A stretch of 64,000 nt of DNA, from contig OZ316896.1 of the NCBI GenBank assembly GCA_973895155.1, positions 22,444,001-22,508,000 on the forward strand, given 5' to 3'. Source of the DNA: Marsupella aquatica (Eukaryota > Marchantiophyta). Under the pieces are notes generated by a model that searched no databases, was not told where the DNA came from, and was given only the letters and a program-made list of their open reading frames with translations. Below, piece after piece: positions 35,810 through 46,634 of the stretch; the first letter of the stretch is position 1; each line of letters starts with the position of its first letter. The translations under genes were made by a program, and so were the position numbers.

Positions 35810-36490
35810 TCAATCTTCTTAGTACTTGATGAAATTTGTCAATGTTAGATTCATTGGAAAGCTAGCCAAAGAAATTTAGAAACTCATCACCTCTTTAATA
35901 CTTGATAATATCTCCCAATGTCACACTCATTGAAAAGCTAGAGAAATTACAAATTATTATCTTCTTAGTACTCGAAGAAATCTATTAATCTTAAATTTGT
36001 TAGAAAGCTAGAGAAATTCAGAAACTCCTAATCTCAAAACCTCATAATCTCCTTGGTACTCTACAAAATCTATAAATGTTGGATTCATTGGAAAGCTAGA
36101 GAAAATTAGAAACTCATGATCTCTTTAGTACTTGACAAAAAACTCTCAAATGTCACCCTCTAGAAAGCTAGAGAGATTTATGACCTCCTCAGTATCTACT
36201 TGACAAAATCTAACATGAAATTTGTCAATGTTGGACTCAATGTTGAAAAGCAAGACGAATTCATGAACTCATGATCAGGAATCTCTAAATGTCACACTCA
36301 TGGGAAAAGAAGAAAATTTCAGAAATTCATTTGGTACTTTATTAAATCTATCAATGTGAGACAATTATTGAAAAGAGAGAAATTGATAAACTCGTGATCT
36401 CCTTGGTACTTGACTAAATCTGCCAATGTGATGCTCATTGAAAACCAAAAAAAGTAATTCAATAAATCATGATCTCTTTTATTACTCAAC
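35810..36490. repeat. Eroded AT-rich satellite, about 70-75 bp unit
   Basis: About nine to ten diverged units share AGTACTTGACAAAATCT, CAATGTYACACTCATTG, AAAGCTAGAGAAATT and AGAAACTCATGATCTC. No coding capacity. Confidence 0.75.
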
Positions 36491-38326
36491 TCCCAATGAA
36501 ACCTTTTGTGCATTCAAAACATTGAGAATGAGTCTAACATTGGCAGATTTTGTTATTACTAAGAAGATCATGGGCTCTCAACCAATTTAGTTTTCATGAG
36601 TTTGATAAACAGGTTGAGGGCCATTTGAACTCAAACTTCCAAATATCTGGACAGATACATAATGAGTGGAGACGACTCCAATTTGCCTTAAATATTCAAA
36701 CTCAGGGTCCCATTCAGGTATGGAGTGGACCCAAGTATATGCTGAGATGGAATGATTATTTTGTCTAGAATTTTAGAATTGTTGAGTCTCATTCATTGTA
36801 GGGAGTTTCTTAATTAATTAATTTCATGTCATTTCAAAGTATTATTGGTCGAGAGTCTATGTAGAAATTGGCCCTCCAGATTTGCTTTGGTGAAGATGTG
36901 CCCCCAACCTCTGGTAAAGCCATTGTTAGTAGTCAGCATTTTCTGGGGTTATATTAACAAAATGTAGATGTACCCTGATAGCAACACGAGTGAGGATGCT
37001 CTGACTGCCAGACTGCAATCTGTTTATTTAGTCCACACCAGAATTACGGAAGGTCCAAACTAGATTGAACAAATCAAAGTCAATGGTATGGTACCATGGA
37101 CACATCACACATGATGATGATGATGTTTGCCCACTTGGTTCTAGCCTCTTGGAAGATATCATCAAACAGTATAATACCCTATCTCGTCAAAATGTTCATT
37201 GATCCGTTTACAAAACAAAAAAAAGTATGGGTTAATACTCGCCCTTCATAAAAACCTGGTCTATTTTGCACCGCAAGATGCCCCCATACACTCCTCCTGT
37301 CTCTAATCTCTGCCCAATAGTCTAAAATCATTACAAGACCATTGCAAAATCATTTTTTTGATCTGCAAGTTTCCACTCCACCTCTCACTCCATGTGATGT
37401 CTGTCTACAACATGTGCTCTGTCAATGCCAAATTCTTCCTATGATCTTGGTATTCCTTGAAAGGTCTGGAATTGGTTTGTGATTGCATAGCTAAGGAGAA
37501 TGGCGTCCAATTGTGAGAGACCCAGATTTATTTTCAGATCGTGTGAAGTCAATATTGGACAGAAATGACATGTGATAATTTAAACTTTTTAGATCTACAA
37601 AATAATGTTGGAGGTGGATAGTCTGTCTGCCATTGGGAGAGCTCAGTTCTTGGATCTTTCCAGCTTGGACTAACCACAATATTGTTCACTAGTTCTTGGG
37701 TTGTGATCATTCAACTCATACCTATGAAACTAACTAGCTTAGTTAGGTCAGTTGGCCAGGGGATGAACCTGGAACTGAAAGGTATATGTGTGCGTGTGGG
37801 GTGGGTTTTGTGGGTAGTGGATGGGAGTTTTGATTATCTACTCGGCCCCTGGTTGTCCTCTTTGTGGCCTTGCTTGAACCCTCTCTCCTTCCTGGTGCAG
37901 GTCACTGTTGGATCTGTGGGGGCTCACCCTTAACTGGGTTCTCTACAATGAATGTACGTCACTATCGGGGTGGGAGAAACTACTAAGTGTTCTTACTCAT
38001 TTCAGTTCAAGACACACAGACAAAAACCTCATACTTGTGAAGTTTCTATGGCTTGCCTTTGCTTGGAAGACTTCTTTTGACAGTATGGGGTTCATTTCCC
38101 CATGAGAGATTAGAGGAATAGAGCTCTATGAAGAGAGCTACAACACAAGAGCCTCACAGAGCAACAACATTGGTGACTTGTGCGGATCTAAGTAGGGAAA
38201 TAACCGCATGGCCATAAATTAAATATCTCATGTGTTTAAAAGGGGGTAATTAATGAAAGTGGATACAATTTTTCTTTGCCATGTTAAGGGGGTTGAGCTT
38301 AAGAGCAGCATTGAGTGATGTGCAAT
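36491..38326. other. Intergenic, nothing recognised
   Basis: No domain, splice-consistent frame or clear repeat found in this stretch. Confidence 0.4.
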
Positions 38327-38577
38327 TGACTACTCATAGACAACATGCACACATGAAACATTCAATGAGCAATTACTTAACACAAAAGATACTTAGTTCA
38401 CCTCTCCATAGGCTACGTCAGTTGGAACACACAAGAGAGTTTCATTGCATTCTAGGCCCAGAAGCAATACCAAATCTTTACATCACTAAGTACCATATCT
38501 AACCTTGATCAAGGACCTAACTATATGTTTACTAACTATGGTTACCAACTCTACACTCAAGGGTAAATGCCTACTGT
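38327..38577 (-). mobile_element. Relic LTR of the resident copia family
   Basis: Words match the LTR at 42714-43170 in the same orientation: TTCACCTC plus AGGCTACGTC, GGAACACACAAGAGAG, TTCATTGCATTCTAGGCCC, and the end AGGGTAAATGCCTAC. Heavily diverged, with no clear target duplication. Confidence 0.6.
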
Positions 38578-41265
38578 AAATGATACAATTTTCTTATAAA
38601 ACTTTTTCTTATGGCATAAGGCCCGAGACGTCAAAAAATAGTGTTAGGAGAATCGATCATGCCCACTTGCCTACCTACTTCCCTCACAAGTTGTAACGGC
38701 CAGCACTCAAAACGAATGAATGTATTTTCTTGAAGAACTAAATTTTCAGTGATAAACTGTCACCCATACAATTCCTGCAACGCCTAGCCCACTAAAGTAT
38801 CAAAAAAGGTGCGCTAATGTCCAGATTACAAAGCATCTTTCATCTAAGCTCATGACGAAGGAGTTACCTTAGGTTCTCAAACAAGGAGGACTGGGTTTTT
38901 ACTGGTCACGACTGCATGCACCCAAAACAAAAAAGGAACTAAATATACTAAGGGAAAAAGGACCACATGGTCTACTTGCAAAAAAGAAACTAACAGGGTA
39001 GAGGAAAAGTGAATCCCACATGGTCTACTTTGAGCAAAGGCTGCCAATGCAAACGATGAACAACCAATACCTACGGCTAAATTAATATTTACTCTGCCTT
39101 GCATCGTGCAGCCTGTATAAGTGCATTTCGTGGCCATGTAGTCCCCAATATTAGAGCAATATCCCCTATCAATGCAGCAAAAAATTGCAGTTTGCATAAG
39201 TGCAAGTCAATCCTCAGTAAACAGCAAATACTGATAGGGATAAATACATAACTGCATCTTTGTCTATAAGTTTACACATGCAATTGTCATTTACTTCAAC
39301 TCATACATAAGTCACATTTATTGATAAGTGAAACAAACAGCCGCATAAGTAGTTCCATGGATCCAGCTGAAATTTGCAATATGCAAGTTAGGGGTATGAG
39401 GGGTCTGATACATGTGTGTGATCTGACAACACATATGAGTAAGTACATTACTCAATTTCCCTATCACTTACTAGTTAGTGCAAAATTGCACATATGGATA
39501 AGTGCATAAACAATATTTCATGCACTTAACATAGTTCACTAGCTCAATGCTCTTGCATTGTACAATATTGTCAATAATAAATGATGTTGAGTTTAAGTGT
39601 TGTGGAGCATTAGTGAAATGGGGAGGCAGTTGGACACAGAGGGAGGGAGTCTATGAGCCGGTCTGGCAAATGCATTTCAATGATTGTACCAACTATCCAG
39701 GGAGTGATGATTTGGGTGTCAAAAGCTTGGCAATGACACTTTTGGGTCCATCTCATAGTGAAGAAAAAATAATGCCATAATCCAAGGGCTAGGGAGGCTT
39801 TCCAACATAACTACATTTGGTAAATAGAACATGAGAAAGAGCAGGATCACATATTACAGTGTTTTTGATCGATACATGTTTAGATATTGTGGATAAGTGC
39901 AGGCCCAGTCACAGTCCCAAGAGCATGCACTTATACAGGTAGGGGCACAAAATGGCTTCACAGTTGGGACTCAAACTCTGGAGATTTTGGCTGTCATCAT
40001 GCAACACAGGGAATATCATTTGTGGCCCATATTTAAAAGACTGGTTGAGAAAGAAGAGAACCAAAGTGAAGTCTCTGGGATCGAGAACAGTTGGACACTT
40101 CTGGTAGCCTTCAATCAAATACTCCAATTACACGACAAGCTACAGATCAAATCTTTGAACCACCGAAACCTACGGCGAAAGTAATCTACACTGTGGCACA
40201 AACTACCGCCACCGTTGGACTGCAGTTCTGGGGAGTCTGGCACTCGTCATACAACACACGCAGCATCGTTTTTTTGGCTCATTCTTAAATTCTTAAAGAA
40301 CTGGTTCTTGAGATTTGAGAACGAAGCAAACCAAGTGGAGTCTCTGGGATCGAGAACAGTTGGACACTTCTGGTCGTCTTCAACCGAATACTCCAATTAC
40401 ACCGACAACCTGCAGATCAAATCATAAACCACCACTAGCCGCATCCCTGGAGGCTGGAGACATCAGGCAGAGAAAGTTGAGAGAGATCGAGTCCACCCCT
40501 TAATATGGGACGATGTACAGAACATTTGAATCTGTACTCTCTTGGAACTCCCGTCCCAAAAGTTGCGGTCCAGAGCTCGACAGATGCATACTCTCCACTT
40601 GGGAGGTGGAAATCTGTAGAAAAGGACTTTATTTTAAACTCCACTCTCAGACGGCCAGAGTGACTTGGGGCTGTTGGGCACGTCTTGGCTCTTTGCCAGA
40701 ATGTGGTCAGCAACGAAGAAAACTTGTGACCAGGAACGCTTCAGTCTACCATAGACCATAGCTTGATGAGTGATGATAGTGGGCTTAGCTCAGCAGCTTC
40801 CGTACTTGGAAGAGGACCAAATCAATGTTGCTCAGCGATTCTTAGTTGCTGAAAGCTACTTTTACTTGCTTCGAAACTTTCACAGGTGGTACTTACACAA
40901 TTTCCCAACCAAACCGTTCTTGGGGCAATTAAGGCATGGTCGCTAGCAATCCTACATGGCAAGTGCTATATTGAGCCCAACTAAGGGCGGCCTTGCATGT
41001 TCAAGGTCCATAGTTTTTCGGCCCTCAAGTAATCCCATGGCATTTCAAAACTCAGCGACAGTGGTGTATTTGGTGGAGAACAAAACTAGGGACTCATCCT
41101 GCCCTGTAGAATGAGGGGTGGAAACAACAAGAAAGACATGGGAGTGAGTGGGCGCATTACACCTATTTCCTTTGCTGATTATGTGCAAATTTCCCCACAA
41201 TTCTGGGCTAGTAAGGACAGCTTTTTTGAAGACCTCACAATCTAATGTCTTCACAAATCTAATGT
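38578..41265. other. Intergenic with ATAAGTGCA words and a duplication
   Basis: ATAAGTGCA or close variants recur near 39118, 39198, 39500 and 39895, as at 34.8 kb. The duplication at 39950-40435 is annotated separately. No gene is recognised; a diffuse frame near 40435-40713 (minus) lacks motifs. Confidence 0.4.
39950..40435. repeat. Tandem duplication of about 240-255 bp
   Basis: The block containing GTCTCTGGGATCGAGAACAG, TTGGACACTTCTGGT and ATACTCCAATTACAC occurs at about 39960-40165 and 40215-40435. The second copy carries small indels. Confidence 0.8.
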
Positions 41266-42186
41266 CTTCAAGGCTAATGTTAGACCTAGAGAGTCTATTT
41301 TTAAGACTTGGCTCCTTTGGCATTTGTATTTATTGAACTTCATTTCAAACTAAGTTTCAGAAAAGAGTATCAGAATTTATAAATCAGAGAGAAAAATAAA
41401 GTACAATGAAGGGAAAGAGTTCCAAAGAGGACAAACGAATTGTTTAGTTTGGAGTGTCCTTCGATTTCTTTGGTGCAATAAAGTCACAACTGTCCTGGGA
41501 TCGTGTAAAGCCACCCCTGAGAGGGTTATGAAGGGGATAACAAGGCTCCTTAAATCTAGGGAAATAAATGGTCTCACTTGCATCCCCTGAAATGTTTGGT
41601 GACATAATTCTATTTCCCAAGGAAAGAAGGTAATCAATGTAGCTCCTGAGATGATTCTCAAACTTTGGCTCCTTGGTTCAAGGGATTTGCATTTATTAAA
41701 CTTCACACACTTTTTGATCTTTAACCTCTCGTTAGAGCAAGAAGTGACCCTCTCTGCTCGTATCGTAAAGGCAGTAAGGCACTGTATGGGCGTTATTCCG
41801 CGGATCCCAATTGGGCTCCCTAAACTAGTGAAATAATAAGTCTCACGTGCTTGCATCCAATTTACAATATCTATTTCCCAAGGAAAGGTGAAAATAAATG
41901 AGCTCCAAAGCTGTTTTCCCAACTTTGGCCCCTTCATTCAAGGGATTTGCATATATTGAACTCCATTTCAAATGATTTAAATTTTGGTCTGGAGTTTGGA
42001 GGATCTTCCTGACAAGAAGTGACCATCCATTTTGCTTTGGTGAAGAAAAGTCATAAATGGTACTGGGCATTTAGTAAAGCCAGCCCTAAGAGTGTTATTG
42101 AGTGTATCTCAATGGGTTTCCTTAAATCCAGTGACCTAAAAGTGTCTCTCATTCATGTATCAGATATTCTATGACATAATGCTAGC

Positions 42187-42500
42187 CATTTACTCTTAGG
42201 TTTAGAGTTACTATGTAATCTCAGTTAGCCAAGCTACAATAGCATTTGGTTAAGGTTAGATGCGAACCTACTAGTTTCATTAGCATAACCTAGCCAGAGT
42301 GAAACCAGGCTCATTGTTATAGATCCGGAAGAGATCTGGAGAGTTTACTCTATGGAGACTTGGCATGACTAGTCTTGTAATTGAGTAAGTGTCTCTTCTA
42401 TGTTCTTGTGGACATAACTTCTGGTGAGATGAATCACATATACTTGGTGTCGATTACTTGTGTGTTTGTTGGATGTTGTGCATGCGCATGCAATGTCCTC
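42187..42500 (+). mobile_element. Relic LTR of the resident copia family, nested in the satellite
   Basis: It begins near TTTACTCTTAGG and passes GGCTCATTGTTATAGAT, TATGGAGACTTGGCATGACT, TGTTCTTGTGGACATAACTT and GTGTCGATTACTTGTG, matching the LTR family in the orientation opposite to the full element. Strongly diverged; exact ends are not determined. Confidence 0.6.
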
Positions 42501-42708
42501 TTTGAAAAGCAATCTTTTTCTCAGCATGTACATAATTTATTTCCCACAGAAAGGAGGGTATAAATCTAGCTCCACAGTTGATTTCCAAAGTTTGGCTCAA
42601 GGGATTTGCATTTATTAAACTTCTTTTCTAAAGAGTTTTGGTTTGGCTTATCTTACTAACAAGGAGTCACCCTCCAAATTTGGTTTGGTGAGAAAAGTCA
42701 CTAGTGTC

Positions 42709-42713
42709 CCCTT
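42709..42713. repeat. Target-site duplication CCCTT, left
   Basis: CCCTT directly before the left LTR matches CCCTT at 49263-49267 directly after the right LTR. Confidence 0.95.
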
Positions 42714-43170
42714 TGTTGAGCATAGACGACGATCGCAACGGCAAGCCCATGAACCATCCAACGCACAATAGTCGACACAAGAGATACGTGGTTCACCTCC
42801 TTGAGGCTACGTCCACGGGAACACACAAGAGAGCTTTATTGAACTCTAAGCCCGTCGGCTATACCGAGTCTCCACAGTGTAAGCTCTCCCTATCTCTCAA
42901 GTGGCTCCATAACAATGAGCCTTGGTTCTACCTCTCCAAGCACACATGCCTCTTATGATATAGTGTGCAACTTAGTTGTACCTAACCACATAGTTGTACC
43001 TAATCACGTAGTTGTACCTAACCACATAGTTGTACCTAATCACGTAGTTGTACCTAACCACATAGTTGTACCTAATCACGTAGTTGTACCTAACCACGTA
43101 GTTGTACCAACCCACGTTGTTGTACCAACCATGTCATACCTAACCTAGACGTAAGAGTAAATACCCAACA
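42714..43170 (-). repeat. 3' LTR (457 bp) of the copia element
   Basis: TG...CA ends with TGTTG/CAACA inverted termini. In transcript orientation, U3 begins with an 18-bp tandem array (42972-43134, nine units), followed by the TATA-like CTATATCATAAG (complement of 42952-42963). Confidence 0.95.
42972..43134 (-). promoter_or_regulatory. U3 array of 18-bp units with MYB AC-like elements
   Basis: On the + strand units read TAGTTGTACCTAAYCACR; the last units read GTACCAACCCAC. ACCTAAC and ACCAACC match the AC-III and AC-II elements bound by plant R2R3-MYB factors. In transcript orientation the array lies at the start of U3, upstream of the TATA-like box, as an enhancer would. Copy number differs between the LTRs (nine versus eight). 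Confidence 0.6.
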
Positions 43171-43181
43171 ATCTTCCCCTT
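43171..43181 (-). other. Polypurine tract
   Basis: On the minus strand AAGGGGAAGAT lies directly before the 3' LTR, the standard position for plus-strand DNA priming. Confidence 0.85.
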
Positions 43182-43361
43182 GACTCTGGTCTAGGGGAGA
43201 GTAATACTGCCAATGTATATGATCCCTCAGCGGGAAGTTCTGGACAGAAACCAAACCGGTTTCCCTCTCTAACTAGAGCAAACCAGAACTAAGCCGTAGC
43301 CTAATACATAGGAATGAGAAAGAGCATATATCAGTAATTACAATGAATGTTTAAGAAAACT

Positions 43362-46300
43362 CTACTTGTGATGCAATTGCAAAACCTGCAATACGTCACG
43401 GTGTCTAGAGAAACTCTCCAAAGGAATCACTTTGGTAAATGCGTCAGCCGGGTTGAGTTTACCATCAATCTTGACTAGCTCAAACAAATTATCAGACACA
43501 GCCTGCCTGATAAAATGGTACCTGACGTCAATGTGCTTCACTCTGCTGTCCATCACCTGGTTCACAGCAAGGTGGAGCGCACTTTGACTATCACAATGGA
43601 GCTTCACATTCCCCTGTGGCAATCCCATTTCAGTGATAAGTCTATCCAACCAAATCGCTTCCTTTGCTGCTTCCGCAGCTGCAACATACTCCGCTTCTGT
43701 AGTAGACTGAGCAATACACTTCTGCAAAGTAGACCTCCAACTTATGCATCCACCGCCAAGTGTGAACACGTATCCTGTTGTTGATCTCCTTCGGTCCAAA
43801 TCTTGTCCATAGTCAGAATCTACATAGCCAATCAATGATCTAGCATTCTTTGCATTCGCATCAAATAAAAGACCATGATCCACGGTACCCTTCAAGTACC
43901 TGATAATCCACTTCACTGCTTCCCAGTGTACCTTCCCTGGATTCGACATGTACCTGCTCACCTTGCCCATAGCCATGGCAAGATCAGGTCTAGTGCAAGT
44001 CATCAAATACATGAGACTCCCCACTGCCTTGTCATATGGAACCTTTGACATCAACCCCTTCTCTGTGTCATCCGTAGGACAGAACGCTGATGATAACTTG
44101 AAGTGTGGAGCCAACGGGGTACTTACTGGCTTGCTATTCTCCATGTTGAACCTTGCAATTACCTTCCTCGCATAACTGCTCTGCGTCAACCATAGCTTGC
44201 CAGCCTCCAAGTCCCTAGTGATCTCCATACCCAAAATCCTCTTAGCTGGCCCTAAGTTCTTCATCTTAAACTCTGCACTAAGCAGTGCCTTGAGCTTAAC
44301 AATCTCAGACCTATCCTTGGCTGCAATTAGCATGTCATCCACATAAAGTACTAAAACAATGAACCCAAAGACAACATTCTTCACCGGTTTCAAATACACA
44401 CAAGGGTCAAATACACTTCTGTGAAAACCTTGTGACCGAATCCAATCGTCAAACCGCTTGTTCCACTGTCTTGGTGACTGCTTCAACCCATACAAGGATT
44501 TCAGCAATCTGCAAACCAATTCCTCCTGTCCTCTCTTCACAAAACCTAGCGGTTGTCTCATGAAGATCACCTCTTCCAATGTGCCATAGAGGAAAGCTGT
44601 GACAACATCCATCTGATCTAGGAGCAGACCAAACATTACAACAAGTACACACAATAGTCGTATTGTAGAGTACTTAGCAACTGGTGAGAAGACCTCATTA
44701 TAATCCACATCTTTCTCTTGTGTGAATCCCTTTGCTACCAATCTAGCCTTGTAGACCTTCGATCCACCTCCTATGGAATTATCCTTCAGCTTGTAAATCC
44801 ACTTGCTGTCCACCACTTGCTGACCCTTAGGCAGCTTAACAAGCTCCCAAGTTTTGTTATCCTTTAGTGACTGCATCTCCGTTTGCATTGCTGCAGTCCA
44901 CTTCTGCTTCTCTTTTGAAGCACTTGCCTCATGAAATGAAGAAGGTTCTCCTTCTTCCAAAATTAACGCATCACCCTCATCATCACCTGTAAAATCATCC
45001 TCTTGCAGTTGAGATGAATCAACCCATTGTCCATACCTTGATGGAGCGCGTACAGTGCGACCAGATGTTCTTCTAGCCGATGACTCCGGTTGATCTGCGT
45101 GTGCTGGTATAATTTGAAGCTCAACAACATCCACTTGCTGCTCACCAGCATCAACAAACTTCTCTGGTTCCTCTGGCACAGGAACCAGCTCCATAATTGG
45201 AGCAACTCCTTCTCTCCGGTCATGCACCTCATAACCAATCTCCCCCTCAACGAGATCCAGGATAGGAGATTTTCCTTTGTTAGTATGGGAGACCTGAGTA
45301 TTCTCCCCCTCCTTCAATAATCTGGATTCATTGAAGGAAACATCCCTACTGACAACGAGCTTACAGGCAATAGGATCCCATAGCCTATAGGCTTTCACAC
45401 CACTCTGGTACCCAAGAAAAACACATTTCCTGGAGGTAGGATCCAACTTGGTCCTATTCTGCTTTGGTGTGAGAGCATATGCATCACTTCCAAAAATTAC
45501 CAAGCCATGATAGTCTGCTTGCCGCTTATAGCGCATCTCAAACGGCGTTTTGAAATTGATAGCACTAGAAGGAGAAAGATTTACCAAATAAGCTGCGGTA
45601 TTGACAGCTTCTGCCCAAAATTCTTGTGGTAAACCTGATTGGCTCAACATACTCCGTGACCGCTCCAACAGTGTCCGATTGAGCCTCTCAGCGACACCAT
45701 TCTGCTGCGGAGTATAAACTGTGGTGAGATGGCGAGTTATCCCCTGTTCTGAACAGTACTCTTCAAATTCCATTGAAGTGTACTCCCCGCCGTTGTCTGA
45801 CCTCAGACTCTTCACCCTTGTATCCAAACACTTGATCGTGTTTCCAGTCTGATTCTCCACCTGGGCCTTCCACTTCTTAAAAATGGACAAGACATCAGAC
45901 TTATGTGTCATGAAATAAATCCACACAAATCTTGAGTAATCATCAATAAATGATACATAGTACAACTTTCCAGAGTGTGAGGGAGTCGGGGATGGACCCC
46001 ACACGTCACTATGTATGTACTCAAGAACCGCTTTGGAACGATGAGTTCCAACACCAAAAGCACGACGATGCTGCTTTCCAAGAATGCAATGCTCACAAAA
46101 CTCTAATTTACAAGATTGCAAATCAGAAATGAGTCCATTCTTCCGTAAGATAGCCAAACCCTTCTCACTCATGTGGCCTAGCCGTGAATGCCACAGTTGA
46201 GTCATCTCCTCGTGAGACTTGGTTACATTGGCCTCTCCACATACAGTATTGCCCTGTAACACATACAAATTCTTTTGTCTACTCCCCTTCAAAATCACTG

Positions 46301-46634
46301 TCTCTCCCGACCTGACTTGAAGTTCACCATCAATAACGCTCCATTGATGACCATTTGAATCCAACACACCGAGTGAAATCAGATTCTTACGCATGCCAGG
46401 TACATACCTGACTCCGGACACTATGCGCACAGCGCCATCAAACATTTGAATCTTCACTGACCCAATTCCCTCAATTTGACAGGAGTGATCATTTCCCATC
46501 AGAACTGAACCGTTTGAAACAGAGTAAGAACTGAAAAACTCACGAATATAACAAATATGAAAAGAGCAAGCACAATCAAGAATCCACACATCATCTGCTC
46601 TCCTAGATGACGTGCATAGGGCATACCCCCGACT
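43362..46634 (-). CDS. pol: Copia pol: protease, integrase, reverse transcriptase, RNase H
   Basis: One uninterrupted frame follows the gag stop. The protease region opens the frame with WILDCACSFH. The integrase follows, with its HHCC zinc part (LWHSRLGHMS, CEHCILGKQHR) and catalytic residues in HSDVWGP, RSDNGGEY and NGVAERLNR. The reverse transcriptase carries the YVDDM active site after KWIYKLKDN and LVAKGFTQEKDVDYNE. RNase H reads VDSDYGQDLDRRRSTTGYVF, then STTEAEYVA. Integrase before RT is the copia order. Odd: the protease D-S/T-G triad reads Asp-Cys-Ala (codons at 46569-46577), which would be expected to weaken or abolish cleavage. RT and integrase motifs look intact. The protein would normally be made as one polyprotein with gag and act in cytoplasmic particles and at integration in the nucleus. 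Confidence 0.95.
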   Translation of the reverse strand, partial: SRGYALCTSSRRADDVWILDCACSFHICYIREFFSSYSVSNGSVLMGNDHSCQIEGIGSVKIQMFDGAVRIVSGVRYVPGMRKNLISLGVLDSNGHQWSVIDGELQVRSGETVILKGSRQKNLYVLQGNTVCGEANVTKSHEEMTQLWHSRLGHMSEKGLAILRKNGLISDLQSCKLEFCEHCILGKQHRRAFGVGTHRSKAVLEYIHSDVWGPSPTPSHSGKLYYVSFIDDYSRFVWIYFMTHKSDVLSIFKKWKAQVENQTGNTIKCLDTRVKSLRSDNGGEYTSMEFEEYCSEQGITRHLTTVYTPQQNGVAERLNRTLLERSRSMLSQSGLPQEFWAEAVNTAAYLVNLSPSSAINFKTPFEMRYKRQADYHGLVIFGSDAYALTPKQNRTKLDPTSRKCVFLGYQSGVKAYRLWDPIACKLVVSRDVSFNESRLLKEGENTQVSHTNKGKSPILDLVEGEIGYEVHDRREGVAPIMELVPVPEEPEKFVDAGEQQVDVVELQIIPAHADQPESSARRTSGRTVRAPSRYGQWVDSSQLQEDDFTGDDEGDALILEEGEPSSFHEASASKEKQKWTAAMQTEMQSLKDNKTWELVKLPKGQQVVDSKWIYKLKDNSIGGGSKVYKARLVAKGFTQEKDVDYNEVFSPVAKYSTIRLLCVLVVMFGLLLDQMDVVTAFLYGTLEEVIFMRQPLGFVKRGQEELVCRLLKSLYGLKQSPRQWNKRFDDWIRSQGFHRSVFDPCVYLKPVKNVVFGFIVLVLYVDDMLIAAKDRSEIVKLKALLSAEFKMKNLGPAKRILGMEITRDLEAGKLWLTQSSYARKVIARFNMENSKPVSTPLAPHFKLSSAFCPTDDTEKGLMSKVPYDKAVGSLMYLMTCTRPDLAMAMGKVSRYMSNPGKVHWEAVKWIIRYLKGTVDHGLLFDANAKNARSLIGYVDSDYGQDLDRRRSTTGYVFTLGGGCISWRSTLQKCIAQSTTEAEYVAAAEAAKEAIWLDRLITEMGLPQGNVKLHCDSQSALHLAVNQVMDSRVKHIDVRYHFIRQAVSDNLFELVKIDGKLNPADAFTKVIPLESFSRHRDVLQVLQLHHK

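Larger units (their letters stand above)
41266..42713. repeat. Long-unit degenerate satellite, left part (copia target)
   Basis: Units of very roughly 250-300 bp share AAGGGATTTGCATTTATT, AAGAAGTGACCCTCC, TTTGGTTTGGTGA, AAAGTCAC, CCTTAAATCTAG and TATTTCCCAAGGAAAG. The array is split by the copia insertion at 42714 and resumes at 49263. A relic LTR also interrupts it at 42187-42500. Confidence 0.7.

Noticed and set aside
42972-43134. Regularly spaced short repeats as a CRISPR array
   Set aside because: Units are contiguous without unique spacers, lie inside an LTR, and the genome is eukaryotic.
42915-43148. Plus-strand frame with repeated VVPNH units (and its twin at 49025-49240)
   Set aside because: Produced by the 18-bp array in the copia LTR, antisense to the element's transcript.
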